A stretch of DNA of 64,000 nt from positions 620,001 through 684,000 of the forward strand of contig NZ_CP016094.1 of the NCBI RefSeq assembly GCF_001746835.1. Reading direction: 5' to 3'. This stretch comes from Lacunisphaera limnophila. GTDB lineage: Bacteria > Verrucomicrobiota > Verrucomicrobiia > Opitutales > Opitutaceae. Shown piece after piece: positions 1 to 7,821 of this stretch. The position numbers and the translations under genes were made by a program. Numbering within the stretch: the first letter of the stretch is position 1; each line of letters starts with the position of its first letter. The notes beneath the pieces were generated by a model, which saw only the letters and a program-made list of their open reading frames with translations, was not told the origin of the DNA and made no database searches.

Positions 1-2
1 GC

Positions 3-722
3 CCATGGGGGGTGTTCGAATACGTGTTTGTCGGCCAGGATTACCGGAGACCCTTCAAGCTCTACACCGTCGCCGCGGCGAAGGAGCCGGTCACCGTCTC
101 AGGCGGCCTGACCGTGATGCCCAACCACGCCTTCGCCGACGCTCCCGCGCCCGATGTCATCGTGGTACCGGCCATAGACCTGGAAAAGCTCGCCCCCTCC
201 GCGCTCGAGTGGTTGCGCGCGGCGCAAGCAGACACCGCTGTCACGATGTCTGTTTGCAACGGGTCCCTTGTTCTCGGCCAGGCTGGCCTGCTCGACGGCA
301 AAACCGCCACCGCCCACCATGGCGGCTATACCACCCTGCGCGCGGAGTTCCCGAAGGTGAACGTGGTCCGCGGCGTCCGTTACGTCGAGGATGGCAAGAT
401 CGCCACCGCCGGCGGCCTGACTTCGGGCGTCGATCTCGCCCTGCGCGTGGTCGAACGCTACTACGGCCGAGAGGCGACGCTGCAAACCGCGCGGTATCTC
501 GAATACCAAGGCACTGGCTGGATGCATCCGCAGAGCAATGCCGAATTCGCCCGGAAGCCCGCTCAAGTTCCAGGATATTCGCTCTGCCCGGTCTGCGAAA
601 TGGGAGTCAGTGAAACAACCGCGCTGAAGACCGAATTTGAAAGGAAGACCCACTACTTCTGTAGCCAGTGGTGCCAAGATCACTTCGCGGCGAATCCCCA
701 ACGCTACCTCGACGCGAATTGA
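3..722 (+). CDS. DJ-1/PfpI family protein with C-terminal YHS domain (5' truncated by window edge)
   Basis: The frame is open to the left edge and begins PWGVFEYVF, which matches the middle of the usual DJ-1 N-terminus (DFAGPWEVF), so about 20-30 residues lie outside the window; the GTG at 12 is not a credible start. The DJ-1/ThiJ fold shows the nucleophile elbow SVCNGS and the downstream AGLLDGKTAT..H signature of the PfpI/isonitrile-hydratase-like branch. The last ~45 residues form a YHS domain (CPVCEMGV ... HYFCSQWCQDHFAANPQRYL), with CPVC in place of the usual DPVC, giving four cysteines able to bind a soft metal. YHS domains are common on copper proteins, and this gene lies 27 bp upstream of a copper cluster on the same strand, so a metal-related role is inferred. 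The enzymatic substrate cannot be told. Confidence 0.85.
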   Translation, partial: PWGVFEYVFVGQDYRRPFKLYTVAAAKEPVTVSGGLTVMPNHAFADAPAPDVIVVPAIDLEKLAPSALEWLRAAQADTAVTMSVCNGSLVLGQAGLLDGKTATAHHGGYTTLRAEFPKVNVVRGVRYVEDGKIATAGGLTSGVDLALRVVERYYGREATLQTARYLEYQGTGWMHPQSNAEFARKPAQVPGYSLCPVCEMGVSETTALKTEFERKTHYFCSQWCQDHFAANPQRYLDAN

Positions 723-749
723 GCCCCGCCCTCTGCCGCCATTCACCCC

Positions 750-1262
750 ATGAACTCCTGGAAATTCTCCCTCAAGCAGACGGCCGTCACCGTCTACATT
801 TTCTTCCTCATCATTGCGCTCGGCTACGCCGTCGGCTTCGCCGCCCACGGCCAGATGCTGGTCAAGATCGCGCTGCCGCTCGGCCTCGCCGTCATCCTCG
901 CCGTGTTCTGGCTCGGCCGCACTGCCGAGCTGCTGGCCTGGGCCGGTCTCACCACCTGGTTGGGCATGACCTACGCCCACACCGGCCCGCCGGTCGAGAT
1001 CGCCGTGTTTTTCGGCTACGTCGCTTGCGCCGCCCTCGGCGTCTTCCGCTCGCCGTGGTTCCTTGCCATTCCGTGGCTGGCTCACATCGGGTGGGACTTT
1101 CTGCCGCGCTCCCTGCCCAAGATGTATGAGGAACTGCCCCACGCCTGCGCCCTCTTCGACGGCCCGATCGGCCTCTACCTCGCCTGGGGCGCCTGGCGGC
1201 GCCGCTGGCCGCAACTTTCGCCCACGCCAAATCCGCAACCGACAACCGATCCGCATCCATGA
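750..1262 (+). CDS. Small integral membrane protein, resembles DUF6010
   Basis: A 170-residue protein with four to five hydrophobic segments (about residues 10-30, 34-55, 57-75, 83-105) and a conserved-looking polar patch HIGWDF...LPHACALFDG near residues 114-140. The H.GWD...P.AC..FD pattern and overall size recall the DUF6010 family of uncharacterised membrane proteins; that assignment is from memory and tentative. The C-terminus is a Pro/Thr-rich tail. The stop codon overlaps the ATG of the copper receptor (ATGA, 1259-1262), so the two are probably translationally coupled. By context it belongs to the copper operon; a role in inner-membrane metal handling is inference only. The start at 750 is preceded by a C-rich tract rather than a Shine-Dalgarno. 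Confidence 0.75.
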   Translation: MNSWKFSLKQTAVTVYIFFLIIALGYAVGFAAHGQMLVKIALPLGLAVILAVFWLGRTAELLAWAGLTTWLGMTYAHTGPPVEIAVFFGYVACAALGVFRSPWFLAIPWLAHIGWDFLPRSLPKMYEELPHACALFDGPIGLYLAWGAWRRRWPQLSPTPNPQPTTDPHP

Positions 1263-3346
1263 AAACGTCCGCCCGTGTCCTCCTGGCGCTGCTGGCCCAA
1301 GCCTCCACCGCTCTCCTCGCCCAAACCACCGCCCCGGCCCCCGCCGCGGGCGAATCCGACCCGATCCGGCTCGAGCCAGTGGTTATCACCGCGGCCCAGA
1401 CCCAACAGCCGCTCGTCATCACCGCCGACCCGAAGGCCCCCGCCCAGCCCGTGCCCGCCCACGACGGCGCGGACGTCCTCAAGAACATCCCGGGCTTCGC
1501 CGTCATCCGCAAGGGCGGCACCGACGGCGACCCCGTCCTCCGCGGCCTCGCCGGCTCCCGCCTCGGCATCCAGGTCGACGGCGAGTGCATCTTCGGCGGC
1601 TGCGGCTCCCGCATGGACCCGCCCACCGCCTACGTCTTCCCCACGGCCTACGACCGCATCACCGTCATCAAGGGCCCGCAGACCGTCCTCCACGGACCGG
1701 GCAACACCGCCGGCGTCGTGCTTTTCGAGCGCGACCTGCGCCGCCTCGACCAGCCGTATAACGGCTTCCTGGCCTCCGCCACCGCCGCCAGCTTCGGCCG
1801 CGTCGACGGCGTCGTGGATGCCCGCAGCGGCACCGCCACCGTGCAGGCCCGCGCCACCGGCACCTTCACCCGCGCCGACGATTACGAGGACGGCGCGGGC
1901 CGCGCCGTGCACTCCGCCTACGAACGTTGGAGCACCAACGCCACCCTCGCCTGGACCCCCGACGCCCACACCGTCGTCGAGTTCACCGGCGCCCGCAGCG
2001 ACGGCGAGGCCGCCTACGCCGACCGCATGATGGACGGTGTCCTCTTCGACCGCACCAACTATGCCGTCCAGGTCCGGCGCGAGAACCTCTCGTCCCTCGT
2101 CACCCGCGCCGAGGCCCGCTGGTTCCACAACTACGTGGACCACGTGATGGACAACTACACCCTGCGCCCCTTCGTCGCCTCCATGATGATGCCCGGCCGG
2201 TCCGTCTCGAACCCCGATCGCCTCACCACCGGCGGCCTCGCCCAGCTCACGCTCGCCCCGGCCGCCGCCGTCACCGTCACCGCCGGCCTCGACACCCAGC
2301 GCAACGTGCACGCCCTCCGCTCCACCATGAACCAAGGCATGATGCCCTACGAAGCCCGGGCCCGGGTGCGCGACGCGAAATTCACCCAGGCCGGCGCCTT
2401 TGCCGAGGGCAACTGGCTCGCCGCCCCGGGCCACCGCGTCATCGCCGGCGCACGTCTCGACCGCTGGGAGGCCCAGGATCCCCGCGCCACGGTCGCGCTT
2501 TCCATGATGAGCACCGCCGCCAACCCCAGCGCCGGGCGCACCCGCACCTCCGACCTGGCCAGCGGCTTCGCGCGCTACGAGCACGACCTCGACGGCGGGA
2601 CCCCGGTCACACTCTACGCCGGCCTCGGCCGCGTGCAGCGCTTCCCCGACTACTGGGAACTGATCAAGAACGAGAGCGCCGCCACCGTCTCCGCCTTCGG
2701 CACCAAGCCCGAGACTACGACCCAGTTCGACGCCGGCGCGCTCTACCGCGCGGGTCCGGTCGAGTTCTCCCTCTCGGTCTTCGCCGCGGACCTCGCCGAC
2801 TACATCCTCGTGCAGAGCAACGTCGCCAAACCCTCCGGCATGATGGGCAGCCGGATGGCCGTCATCACCCGCAACATCGACGCCTCCACCTTCGGCGGTG
2901 AGGCCGCGCTCGCCTGGCGCTTCGCCGAACACTGGAAGGCCGACGCCTCGCTCGCCTACGTGCGCGGCGAGAACGACACCGACTCCCGCCCCCTCGCGCA
3001 GCTGCCGCCGCTTGAGGGCCGCCTCGCTCTCGCCTACGCCACGACGGACTGGTCGGCCGGCGGCCTCGTCCGGCTCGTGTCCGCCCAGGACCGCGTCGCC
3101 GTCAACCAGGGCAACATCGTCGGCCAGGACATCGGCCGCTCGTCCGGCTTCGCCATCCTCTCCCTCAACGCCAGCCGCCGCTTCGGCCAGCACTTCCGCC
3201 TCTCCGCCGGAATCGACAATCTCCTCGACCGGACGTATGCTGAACATATCAGCCGCGCCGGCGGCATGGTGTCCGGCTTCATCCAGACCACCCGCGTCAA
3301 CGAACCCGGCCGCACCCTGTGGCTGAAGCTCGATGCGTCCTACTAA
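1259..3346 (+). CDS. TonB-dependent copper receptor, OprC/NosA type
   Basis: A 695-residue outer membrane receptor with signal peptide (cleavage near LLAQ, residue 20), plug domain (about 40-160, with VLKNIPGF, VLRGLAGSRLGIQVDG and VIKGPQTVLHGPGNTAG) and a 22-strand barrel ending NEPGRTLWLKLDASY. The plug carries C115xxxM119 (GGCGSRMD) and the barrel H295xM297 (DHVMDN). These match the CxxxM-HxM copper site described for Pseudomonas OprC, and the 180-residue Cys-to-His spacing equals the one I recall for OprC (C143/H323). Met-rich segments (SMMMPG, NQGMMPY, GMMGSRM) further suggest copper passage. It overlaps the preceding gene by 4 bp and is followed after 12 bp by a CusF-type protein. Function: TonB-driven uptake of copper into the periplasm; the family is known, the substrate here is inferred from the site. 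Confidence 0.93.
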   Translation: MKTSARVLLALLAQASTALLAQTTAPAPAAGESDPIRLEPVVITAAQTQQPLVITADPKAPAQPVPAHDGADVLKNIPGFAVIRKGGTDGDPVLRGLAGSRLGIQVDGECIFGGCGSRMDPPTAYVFPTAYDRITVIKGPQTVLHGPGNTAGVVLFERDLRRLDQPYNGFLASATAASFGRVDGVVDARSGTATVQARATGTFTRADDYEDGAGRAVHSAYERWSTNATLAWTPDAHTVVEFTGARSDGEAAYADRMMDGVLFDRTNYAVQVRRENLSSLVTRAEARWFHNYVDHVMDNYTLRPFVASMMMPGRSVSNPDRLTTGGLAQLTLAPAAAVTVTAGLDTQRNVHALRSTMNQGMMPYEARARVRDAKFTQAGAFAEGNWLAAPGHRVIAGARLDRWEAQDPRATVALSMMSTAANPSAGRTRTSDLASGFARYEHDLDGGTPVTLYAGLGRVQRFPDYWELIKNESAATVSAFGTKPETTTQFDAGALYRAGPVEFSLSVFAADLADYILVQSNVAKPSGMMGSRMAVITRNIDASTFGGEAALAWRFAEHWKADASLAYVRGENDTDSRPLAQLPPLEGRLALAYATTDWSAGGLVRLVSAQDRVAVNQGNIVGQDIGRSSGFAILSLNASRRFGQHFRLSAGIDNLLDRTYAEHISRAGGMVSGFIQTTRVNEPGRTLWLKLDASY

Positions 3347-3358
3347 ACCACCCTTCCC

Positions 3359-3757
3359 ATGAAATCATCCCTCCGCCTCCTCCTCGCGCTGCTTGCCCTC
3401 CCGGCCGCGACGCTCTGGGCCAACGAAAAAACCGACGCCCCGTCCAAGAACTGCGGCTGCGCCTGCTGCAAGGGCAAGGCCACCTGCTGCTGTAACGAGG
3501 AAACGTCCGCTGAACCCGCCCCACCCGACCAGGCGAAGCGGTACCCCCTCAAGGGCGTGATCATGGACATCCTCGCCGACCAGACCGCCCTCCTCGTCAA
3601 ACACGAGGCGATCCCCGGCTACATGAAGGCCATGACGATGCTGCTCAAGGTCGACGCCGCCACCCTCGCCGCCGCCACCAAGGGCCAGGCCATCACCGCC
3701 ACCCTCGTCGAGCGCGCGGACGGTTTCTGGCTCGAGGACGTCCAGTCGGCCAAGTAA
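3359..3757 (+). CDS. Periplasmic Cys-rich CusF-type copper-binding protein
   Basis: A 132-residue secreted protein: signal peptide (1-21, ending LWA), then a cysteine cluster with seven Cys between residues 32 and 45 (CGCACC ... CCC), then a CusF-type beta-barrel (about 61-130). The copper motif is H82 ... M89 xx M92 x M94 (KHEAIPGYMKAMTM). In E. coli CusF the ligands are His, two Met and a capping Trp44; aligned from the MTM end, the Trp position is Met89 here. Family knowledge: CusF domains bind Cu(I)/Ag(I) in the periplasm. The Cys cluster is an extra soft-metal site not normal for CusF. Spacing is 12 bp from the receptor and 7 bp to the next gene, so the same transcript. Likely role: first periplasmic acceptor of copper entering through the receptor (inference). 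Confidence 0.88.
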   Translation: MKSSLRLLLALLALPAATLWANEKTDAPSKNCGCACCKGKATCCCNEETSAEPAPPDQAKRYPLKGVIMDILADQTALLVKHEAIPGYMKAMTMLLKVDAATLAAATKGQAITATLVERADGFWLEDVQSAK

Positions 3758-3764
3758 CCCTCGC

Positions 3765-5990
3765 ATGCGCCCGCTGCTCCTCGTCCTCGCTCTCACGCTG
3801 GCCGGCTGTTCCCGCCAGGAACCGCCGGCCGCGCCCGCCCCCGCCGGCCCGAAGGAATACGCCCTGACCGGCGAGGTCGTGGCGCTCACCCCGGAGCGCA
3901 ACGCCATCATCGCGAAGCATGACGAGATCCCGGGTTACATGCCACCGATGACGATGGAGTTCATCGTCGAGGCGCCGGAACGCGCGAAGCTCGCCGAGGG
4001 CACGCGCTTCCGCGCCCGGCTGGTCGACGACGACTCGGGCACCTTGCGCCTGCTCGACGTCGTGCCGCTCGACCCGGTCAAGGAGGCCGCCGTGGCCGCC
4101 GCCGCCAACCAACTGCGGCAGGACACCTCCATGCGCGGCAACTCCGCCTACCGCGAGATCGGCGAAACCGTGCCGTCGTTCACCCTGTACGACCAGTACG
4201 GCGAGATTTTCTCCCCCAGCCGCGTCCGCGGAAAATGGGTCGTGATGAACTTCATCTACACCCGCTGCCCCATCGCCACGATGTGCCCCGCCGCCACCGC
4301 CCGCATGTATGACCTGCAACGAACCGCCCGCGAGCAGGGCCGCGACGACTTGGAGCTGATCTCCGTCACCCTCGATCCGGCCTACGACACGCCCCCCGTG
4401 CTGAAGAGCTACGCCGAAACCCGCGGCCTCGACGGAAGAAATTTCCACCTCCTCACCGGTCCCGAGGGCGCCGTGCGCGACCTGCTCGTCCAATTCGGCG
4501 TCATCGTCGAGCCCGGCGAAAATTTCCTGAAACACACCCTCGCCACGCTCCTTATCAACCCGCAGGGCAAGATCGTACACCGCGTGGACGGCACCTCCTG
4601 GAAACCGCAGGTCTTCCTCGACCGGTTGCCCGCGGTGAAACCCGCCCCCGCCGTCACGCCGCTCACCTCCGCCGTGCCCGCCGACTCCGGCGAGTCGAGC
4701 CTCGTCCGCGGCCCCGACGGCACGGTCTACCTGACCTATTCCGGCGCTGGGCGCTTGACCGAGGAGCGCGGCCTCTGGCTCGCCACCCTCGCCCCCGGGG
4801 CCGCCGCGTGGACCGCGCCGCGTCTCATCACGAGCACCCCGCTGCTCATGGAAAATTGGGCCGACTTCGCCACGCTCACCGTGGCGACCGACGGCACGCT
4901 CTGGGCCCAATGGTACCAGCGCCCGTCCGGCGACGAGCCCCGCGGCTACGATGGCTGGTTCGCCCGCTCGACCGACGGCGGTGATTCCTGGTCCGACCCC
5001 GCCCCGCTCGGCCACGAGTTCGTCAGCCTCGCCCCGCTCTCCGGCGGCCGCGTCCTCGCCGTGTGGCTCGAAAGCACCCGCGTGCGCGACCCAAACGCCC
5101 CGCGCGTGAAACGCGATCCCAACGCCCCGCGTCCGGCCCCGGACCCGAACGCCCCCTACGCGCCCTCGATGCGCCTGAAATCCCGCCTCCTCGCCCCCGA
5201 CGGCGCCGCCCTCCAGGAGTGGATCGTGGACCCCGACGTCTGCACCTGCTGCCAGACCACCCTCGCCTCCCTTCCCGACGACCACGTCCTCGTCTCCTAC
5301 CGCGGCCACCTGCCCGACGAGACCCGCGACAACCAGCTCGCCCGCTTCGATGGCACCGCCTGGGACACTCCCCGCACCCTGCACGACGACGGCTGGAAGA
5401 TCCCCGCCTGCCCCGTCAACGGCCCCGCCGCCGATGCCCTGCACGAGCATACCGCCGTGGCGTGGTTCACCGCTGCGGAGGGTGTGGCGAGGGTGCAGGC
5501 CAAACTCTCCCCCGACGGCGGTCGCACCTTCGGCCCCGCCCTGCCCATCGACCTCGGCCGCCCCATCGGGCGGCTCGACCTCGTGTCCCTCGCCGACGGC
5601 TCGTCCGTCATTTCCTGGCTCGAGGCCCGGAGCGAGAACAACGCCGCCGGCCTCTACGTGCGCCGCCTCTTCCCCGACGGCCGGCTCTCCGCCCCCCTGC
5701 AGGTCGCCGCCACCAGCGCCGTCCGCGCCAGCGGCTTTCCACGCCTGGCCGCCCAACCGGGCGACCACTTGCCCGTGGTCATCAGCTGGACCGACGCCAC
5801 CCCCTCCGACCCGGCCGACCCGAAATCGCCGGCCGCGACGCGCGTCCTCACCGCCCGCTTCGACGCCGCGCGCCTGGCCAAGGCCGCGCCCACCGCCGCC
5901 GTGCCCGGCTCCGTCCGGCCGATCGCCGTCGTGCGCGGCCAGAACCTCGAACTCCTCGAGGTTTGCGCCGTGCCGGAAATCGGCCACTGA
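3765..5990 (+). CDS. Lipoprotein fusing CusF, SCO1/SenC and a sialidase-like beta-propeller
   Basis: A 741-residue protein with a lipobox (LAGC, Cys15). Domain 1 (about 30-105) is CusF-type with H52, M59, M62, M64. Domain 2 (about 145-295) is SCO/thioredoxin-like: the motif FIYTRCPIATMCP holds C168 and C174, five residues apart rather than the classic CxxxC, and H257 (FLKHTLATLL) is the expected third copper ligand. Domain 3 (about 300-741) is a BNR/sialidase-like propeller, with Asp-box-like pieces such as STDGGDSW and SPDGGRTF, plus a C493xCC496 cluster (DVCTCC). SCO proteins insert or reduce copper in the CuA site of cytochrome oxidase; the propeller is probably a scaffold, since catalytic sialidase residues are not evident. 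Position between two other CusF genes argues for a periplasmic copper chaperone. Confidence 0.88.
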   Translation: MRPLLLVLALTLAGCSRQEPPAAPAPAGPKEYALTGEVVALTPERNAIIAKHDEIPGYMPPMTMEFIVEAPERAKLAEGTRFRARLVDDDSGTLRLLDVVPLDPVKEAAVAAAANQLRQDTSMRGNSAYREIGETVPSFTLYDQYGEIFSPSRVRGKWVVMNFIYTRCPIATMCPAATARMYDLQRTAREQGRDDLELISVTLDPAYDTPPVLKSYAETRGLDGRNFHLLTGPEGAVRDLLVQFGVIVEPGENFLKHTLATLLINPQGKIVHRVDGTSWKPQVFLDRLPAVKPAPAVTPLTSAVPADSGESSLVRGPDGTVYLTYSGAGRLTEERGLWLATLAPGAAAWTAPRLITSTPLLMENWADFATLTVATDGTLWAQWYQRPSGDEPRGYDGWFARSTDGGDSWSDPAPLGHEFVSLAPLSGGRVLAVWLESTRVRDPNAPRVKRDPNAPRPAPDPNAPYAPSMRLKSRLLAPDGAALQEWIVDPDVCTCCQTTLASLPDDHVLVSYRGHLPDETRDNQLARFDGTAWDTPRTLHDDGWKIPACPVNGPAADALHEHTAVAWFTAAEGVARVQAKLSPDGGRTFGPALPIDLGRPIGRLDLVSLADGSSVISWLEARSENNAAGLYVRRLFPDGRLSAPLQVAATSAVRASGFPRLAAQPGDHLPVVISWTDATPSDPADPKSPAATRVLTARFDAARLAKAAPTAAVPGSVRPIAVVRGQNLELLEVCAVPEIGH

Positions 5991-6000
5991 TTGCCCCATC

Positions 6001-7029
6001 ATGTTGCCCCGCGTTGCCCGCTTCCTCCTGCTCACCTGCCCGGTCCTGCTCGCCGCTCACGAATGCTGGCTCCAGCCCTCACGTTTTGACCCCGTCCCCG
6101 GTCAGGAGCTGGGGCTGCGCCTGAATGTCGGCATGAATTTCCAAGGCGAGGCGCGGCCTTTCAACCCGCAGCGTGCCGCGCGCCTGGCCTACTACTCTGC
6201 CGCCGGTGCCGCCGACTGGACCGGAAAGACCTCGGGCCAGACCGAACTGGATTTCTCGCTCCCCACTCCCGGCACCCACGTCCTCGCCCTCGATAGCGGC
6301 GCGAACCTCATCACCCTCGAGGCGGAAAAATTCAACGCCTACCTCAAGGAGGAAGGCCTCACCTCGGTTCTCGCCCAGCGCGAGCAGGCCGGGGAGACCA
6401 ACACGCCCGGCAAGGAACGCTACATCCGCCATATCAAGACCCTCCTGCAGGCCGGCGGCCGCAGTGACGACACCTGGCAGATACGCACCGGCCAGCGCCT
6501 TGAACTCGTGCCGCTCAACAACCCGGCGACCGTGCACCCCGGCGGCACGCAGCGCGTCCAATTGCTCTTCGCCGGCCAGCCGCTCGCCGACAACCTCGTC
6601 CGCGCCTGGCACCGGGCCGGCGACAAGCTAACGGTGATCGACGTTCGCACGAGCGCCTCCGGTGAAGCCGCCTTCACCTTGCCCGCCGCCGGAGCGTGGA
6701 TGCTGAGTACGGTGCACATGGCCCGTGTCACCGGCGACGCGCAGGCCGACTGGGAAAGCCTCTGGGGCAACCTCACCTTCGCGATCACCGAGCCCGCACC
6801 CGCCCACCCGGTGAAGGGCGTGATCATGGGCATCATGACGGAGAAGACTGCGCTGCTCGTGAAGCACGAGGAGGTCCCTGGCGTGATGCGCGCCATGACG
6901 ATGATGTTCAAGGTCGACCCCGCCGTGCTGACGCGCGTGAAACGCACCGACGCGATTCGCGGCAAGATGCAACGCCGCCCCGACGGCTGGTGGCTCCTCG
7001 ACGTCGAGGTCCTCCCCCCGGCGAAATAA
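6001..7029 (+). CDS. DUF4198-CusF fusion, periplasmic
   Basis: A 342-residue protein. The ATG at 6001 is chosen because a signal peptide starts there (MLPRVARFLLLTCPVLLAA) and the mature part opens HECWLQP, the normal N-terminal signature of DUF4198. Residues 20-260 are the DUF4198 beta-sandwich (family associated with metal and cobalt/nickel transport genes); residues 265-342 are a CusF domain with H289, M296, M299, M301 (KHEEVPGVMRAMTM). It is the third CusF domain within four genes. The gap to the upstream stop is 10 bp. If signal peptidase cuts after Ala19, His20 becomes the mature N-terminus, which could take part in copper binding as in histidine-brace proteins; this is speculation. A palindrome at 7058-7090 closes the cluster. 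The frame is open upstream of 6001 but that part overlaps the previous gene. Confidence 0.83.
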   Translation: MLPRVARFLLLTCPVLLAAHECWLQPSRFDPVPGQELGLRLNVGMNFQGEARPFNPQRAARLAYYSAAGAADWTGKTSGQTELDFSLPTPGTHVLALDSGANLITLEAEKFNAYLKEEGLTSVLAQREQAGETNTPGKERYIRHIKTLLQAGGRSDDTWQIRTGQRLELVPLNNPATVHPGGTQRVQLLFAGQPLADNLVRAWHRAGDKLTVIDVRTSASGEAAFTLPAAGAWMLSTVHMARVTGDAQADWESLWGNLTFAITEPAPAHPVKGVIMGIMTEKTALLVKHEEVPGVMRAMTMMFKVDPAVLTRVKRTDAIRGKMQRRPDGWWLLDVEVLPPAK

Positions 7030-7057
7030 CCCGACTCCCTCCCCGCCGTGTACCGTC

Positions 7058-7090
7058 ATGCACAAGTAACCTAATGGGTTACTCGTGCAT
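7058..7090. repeat. 14-bp inverted repeat downstream of the copper cluster
   Basis: Arms at 7058-7071 and 7077-7090 pair over 13 of 14 positions around a 5-base loop (TAATG). No T-run follows on either strand, so it is not a standard intrinsic terminator; it may be a transcript-end hairpin or a protein-binding dyad. No second copy was noticed in the window. Confidence 0.6.
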
Positions 7091-7156
7091 CGGGCGCCGG
7101 ACCGGCGGGTGACTCCGGTGCCTTGCTTCCCAGCGGCGGAGAATTTCAGTGCCATC

Positions 7157-7702
7157 ATGCCCCGCCTGTTTGTTGCCCTTATCCCTCCCGCAACCGTGCG
7201 GTCCGAACTGGCGGCCGCCGCCACGCCGCTCGCGGGCGTGCGCTGGACGCCGGCCGCGAACCTCCATCTGACGATGCGCTTCATCGGCGAAACCGACGAC
7301 GCGCACATGGAACGCTATGCCGCTGCGCTCGCGCGCGTCCGGGTGGAGTCGTTCCTCCTGCCCGTCGGGGGCGTAGGCGTCTTCCCGTCGCGCGGTCCCG
7401 CCAAGGTGCTCTGGGCCGGCGCGGGCTCCGGTCACACCCGGCTCTACCAGCTCCGCAAGCAGGTGGATGAGGCACTGCTCACGGTCGATACCGGGCTCAC
7501 GCTGCCGGGTTTCCACCCGCACTTCACCCTCGGCCGGATCGGGGAGGGCTCCGACCGCAAGGAACTCACGCGCTTCCTGGAAAAGCAGGCCGACTTCGAG
7601 GCCCCACCGTTCCGCGTCGCGGAATTCCACCTGCTGGCCAGCGAGCTGAGCGCCGGGCGCCCGCCAACTTATCGCCCGGTGGAATCGTTTCCATTGGCCT
7701 GA
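7157..7702 (+). CDS. thpR: RNA 2',3'-cyclic phosphodiesterase (ThpR/LigT family)
   Basis: A 181-residue protein of the 2H phosphoesterase family, which opens 2',3'-cyclic phosphates on RNA ends in the cytoplasm. Both catalytic HxTx motifs are present: H37LTM (NLHLTMRFIG) and H122FTL (FHPHFTLGRIG), about 85 residues apart as in the family, and the N-terminus MPRLFVALIPP is typical (RLFVAL.P). The frame opens earlier, at 7085, but the ATG at 7157 gives the family-standard N-terminus, and a weak GGAG lies about 15 bp upstream. It is a stand-alone gene between the copper cluster and the chromate transporter and shows no functional link to either. Confidence 0.93.
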   Translation: MPRLFVALIPPATVRSELAAAATPLAGVRWTPAANLHLTMRFIGETDDAHMERYAAALARVRVESFLLPVGGVGVFPSRGPAKVLWAGAGSGHTRLYQLRKQVDEALLTVDTGLTLPGFHPHFTLGRIGEGSDRKELTRFLEKQADFEAPPFRVAEFHLLASELSAGRPPTYRPVESFPLA

Positions 7703-7821
7703 CCCGGTGGAGGGCCCGCGTCCCGGCGGGCCGGCTCGCAGAGACGCGAGCCCTCCTCATCGCCCCCTTTCGTTACAAAGAAAGGCGTGCAGCGGACGAC
7801 AGGCTTCATTTGCTGGACCCC

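Noticed and set aside
1175-3247. Long open frame (about 690 codons) antisense to the copper receptor
   Set aside because: High third-position GC on the sense gene keeps the antisense frame open; its product is low-complexity Gly/Ala/Val/Glu without any domain.
4650-5990. Sialidase function of the propeller domain
   Set aside because: Asp-box-like blades alone do not prove catalysis; the Arg triad and Tyr/Glu pair were not identified, and the context is copper.
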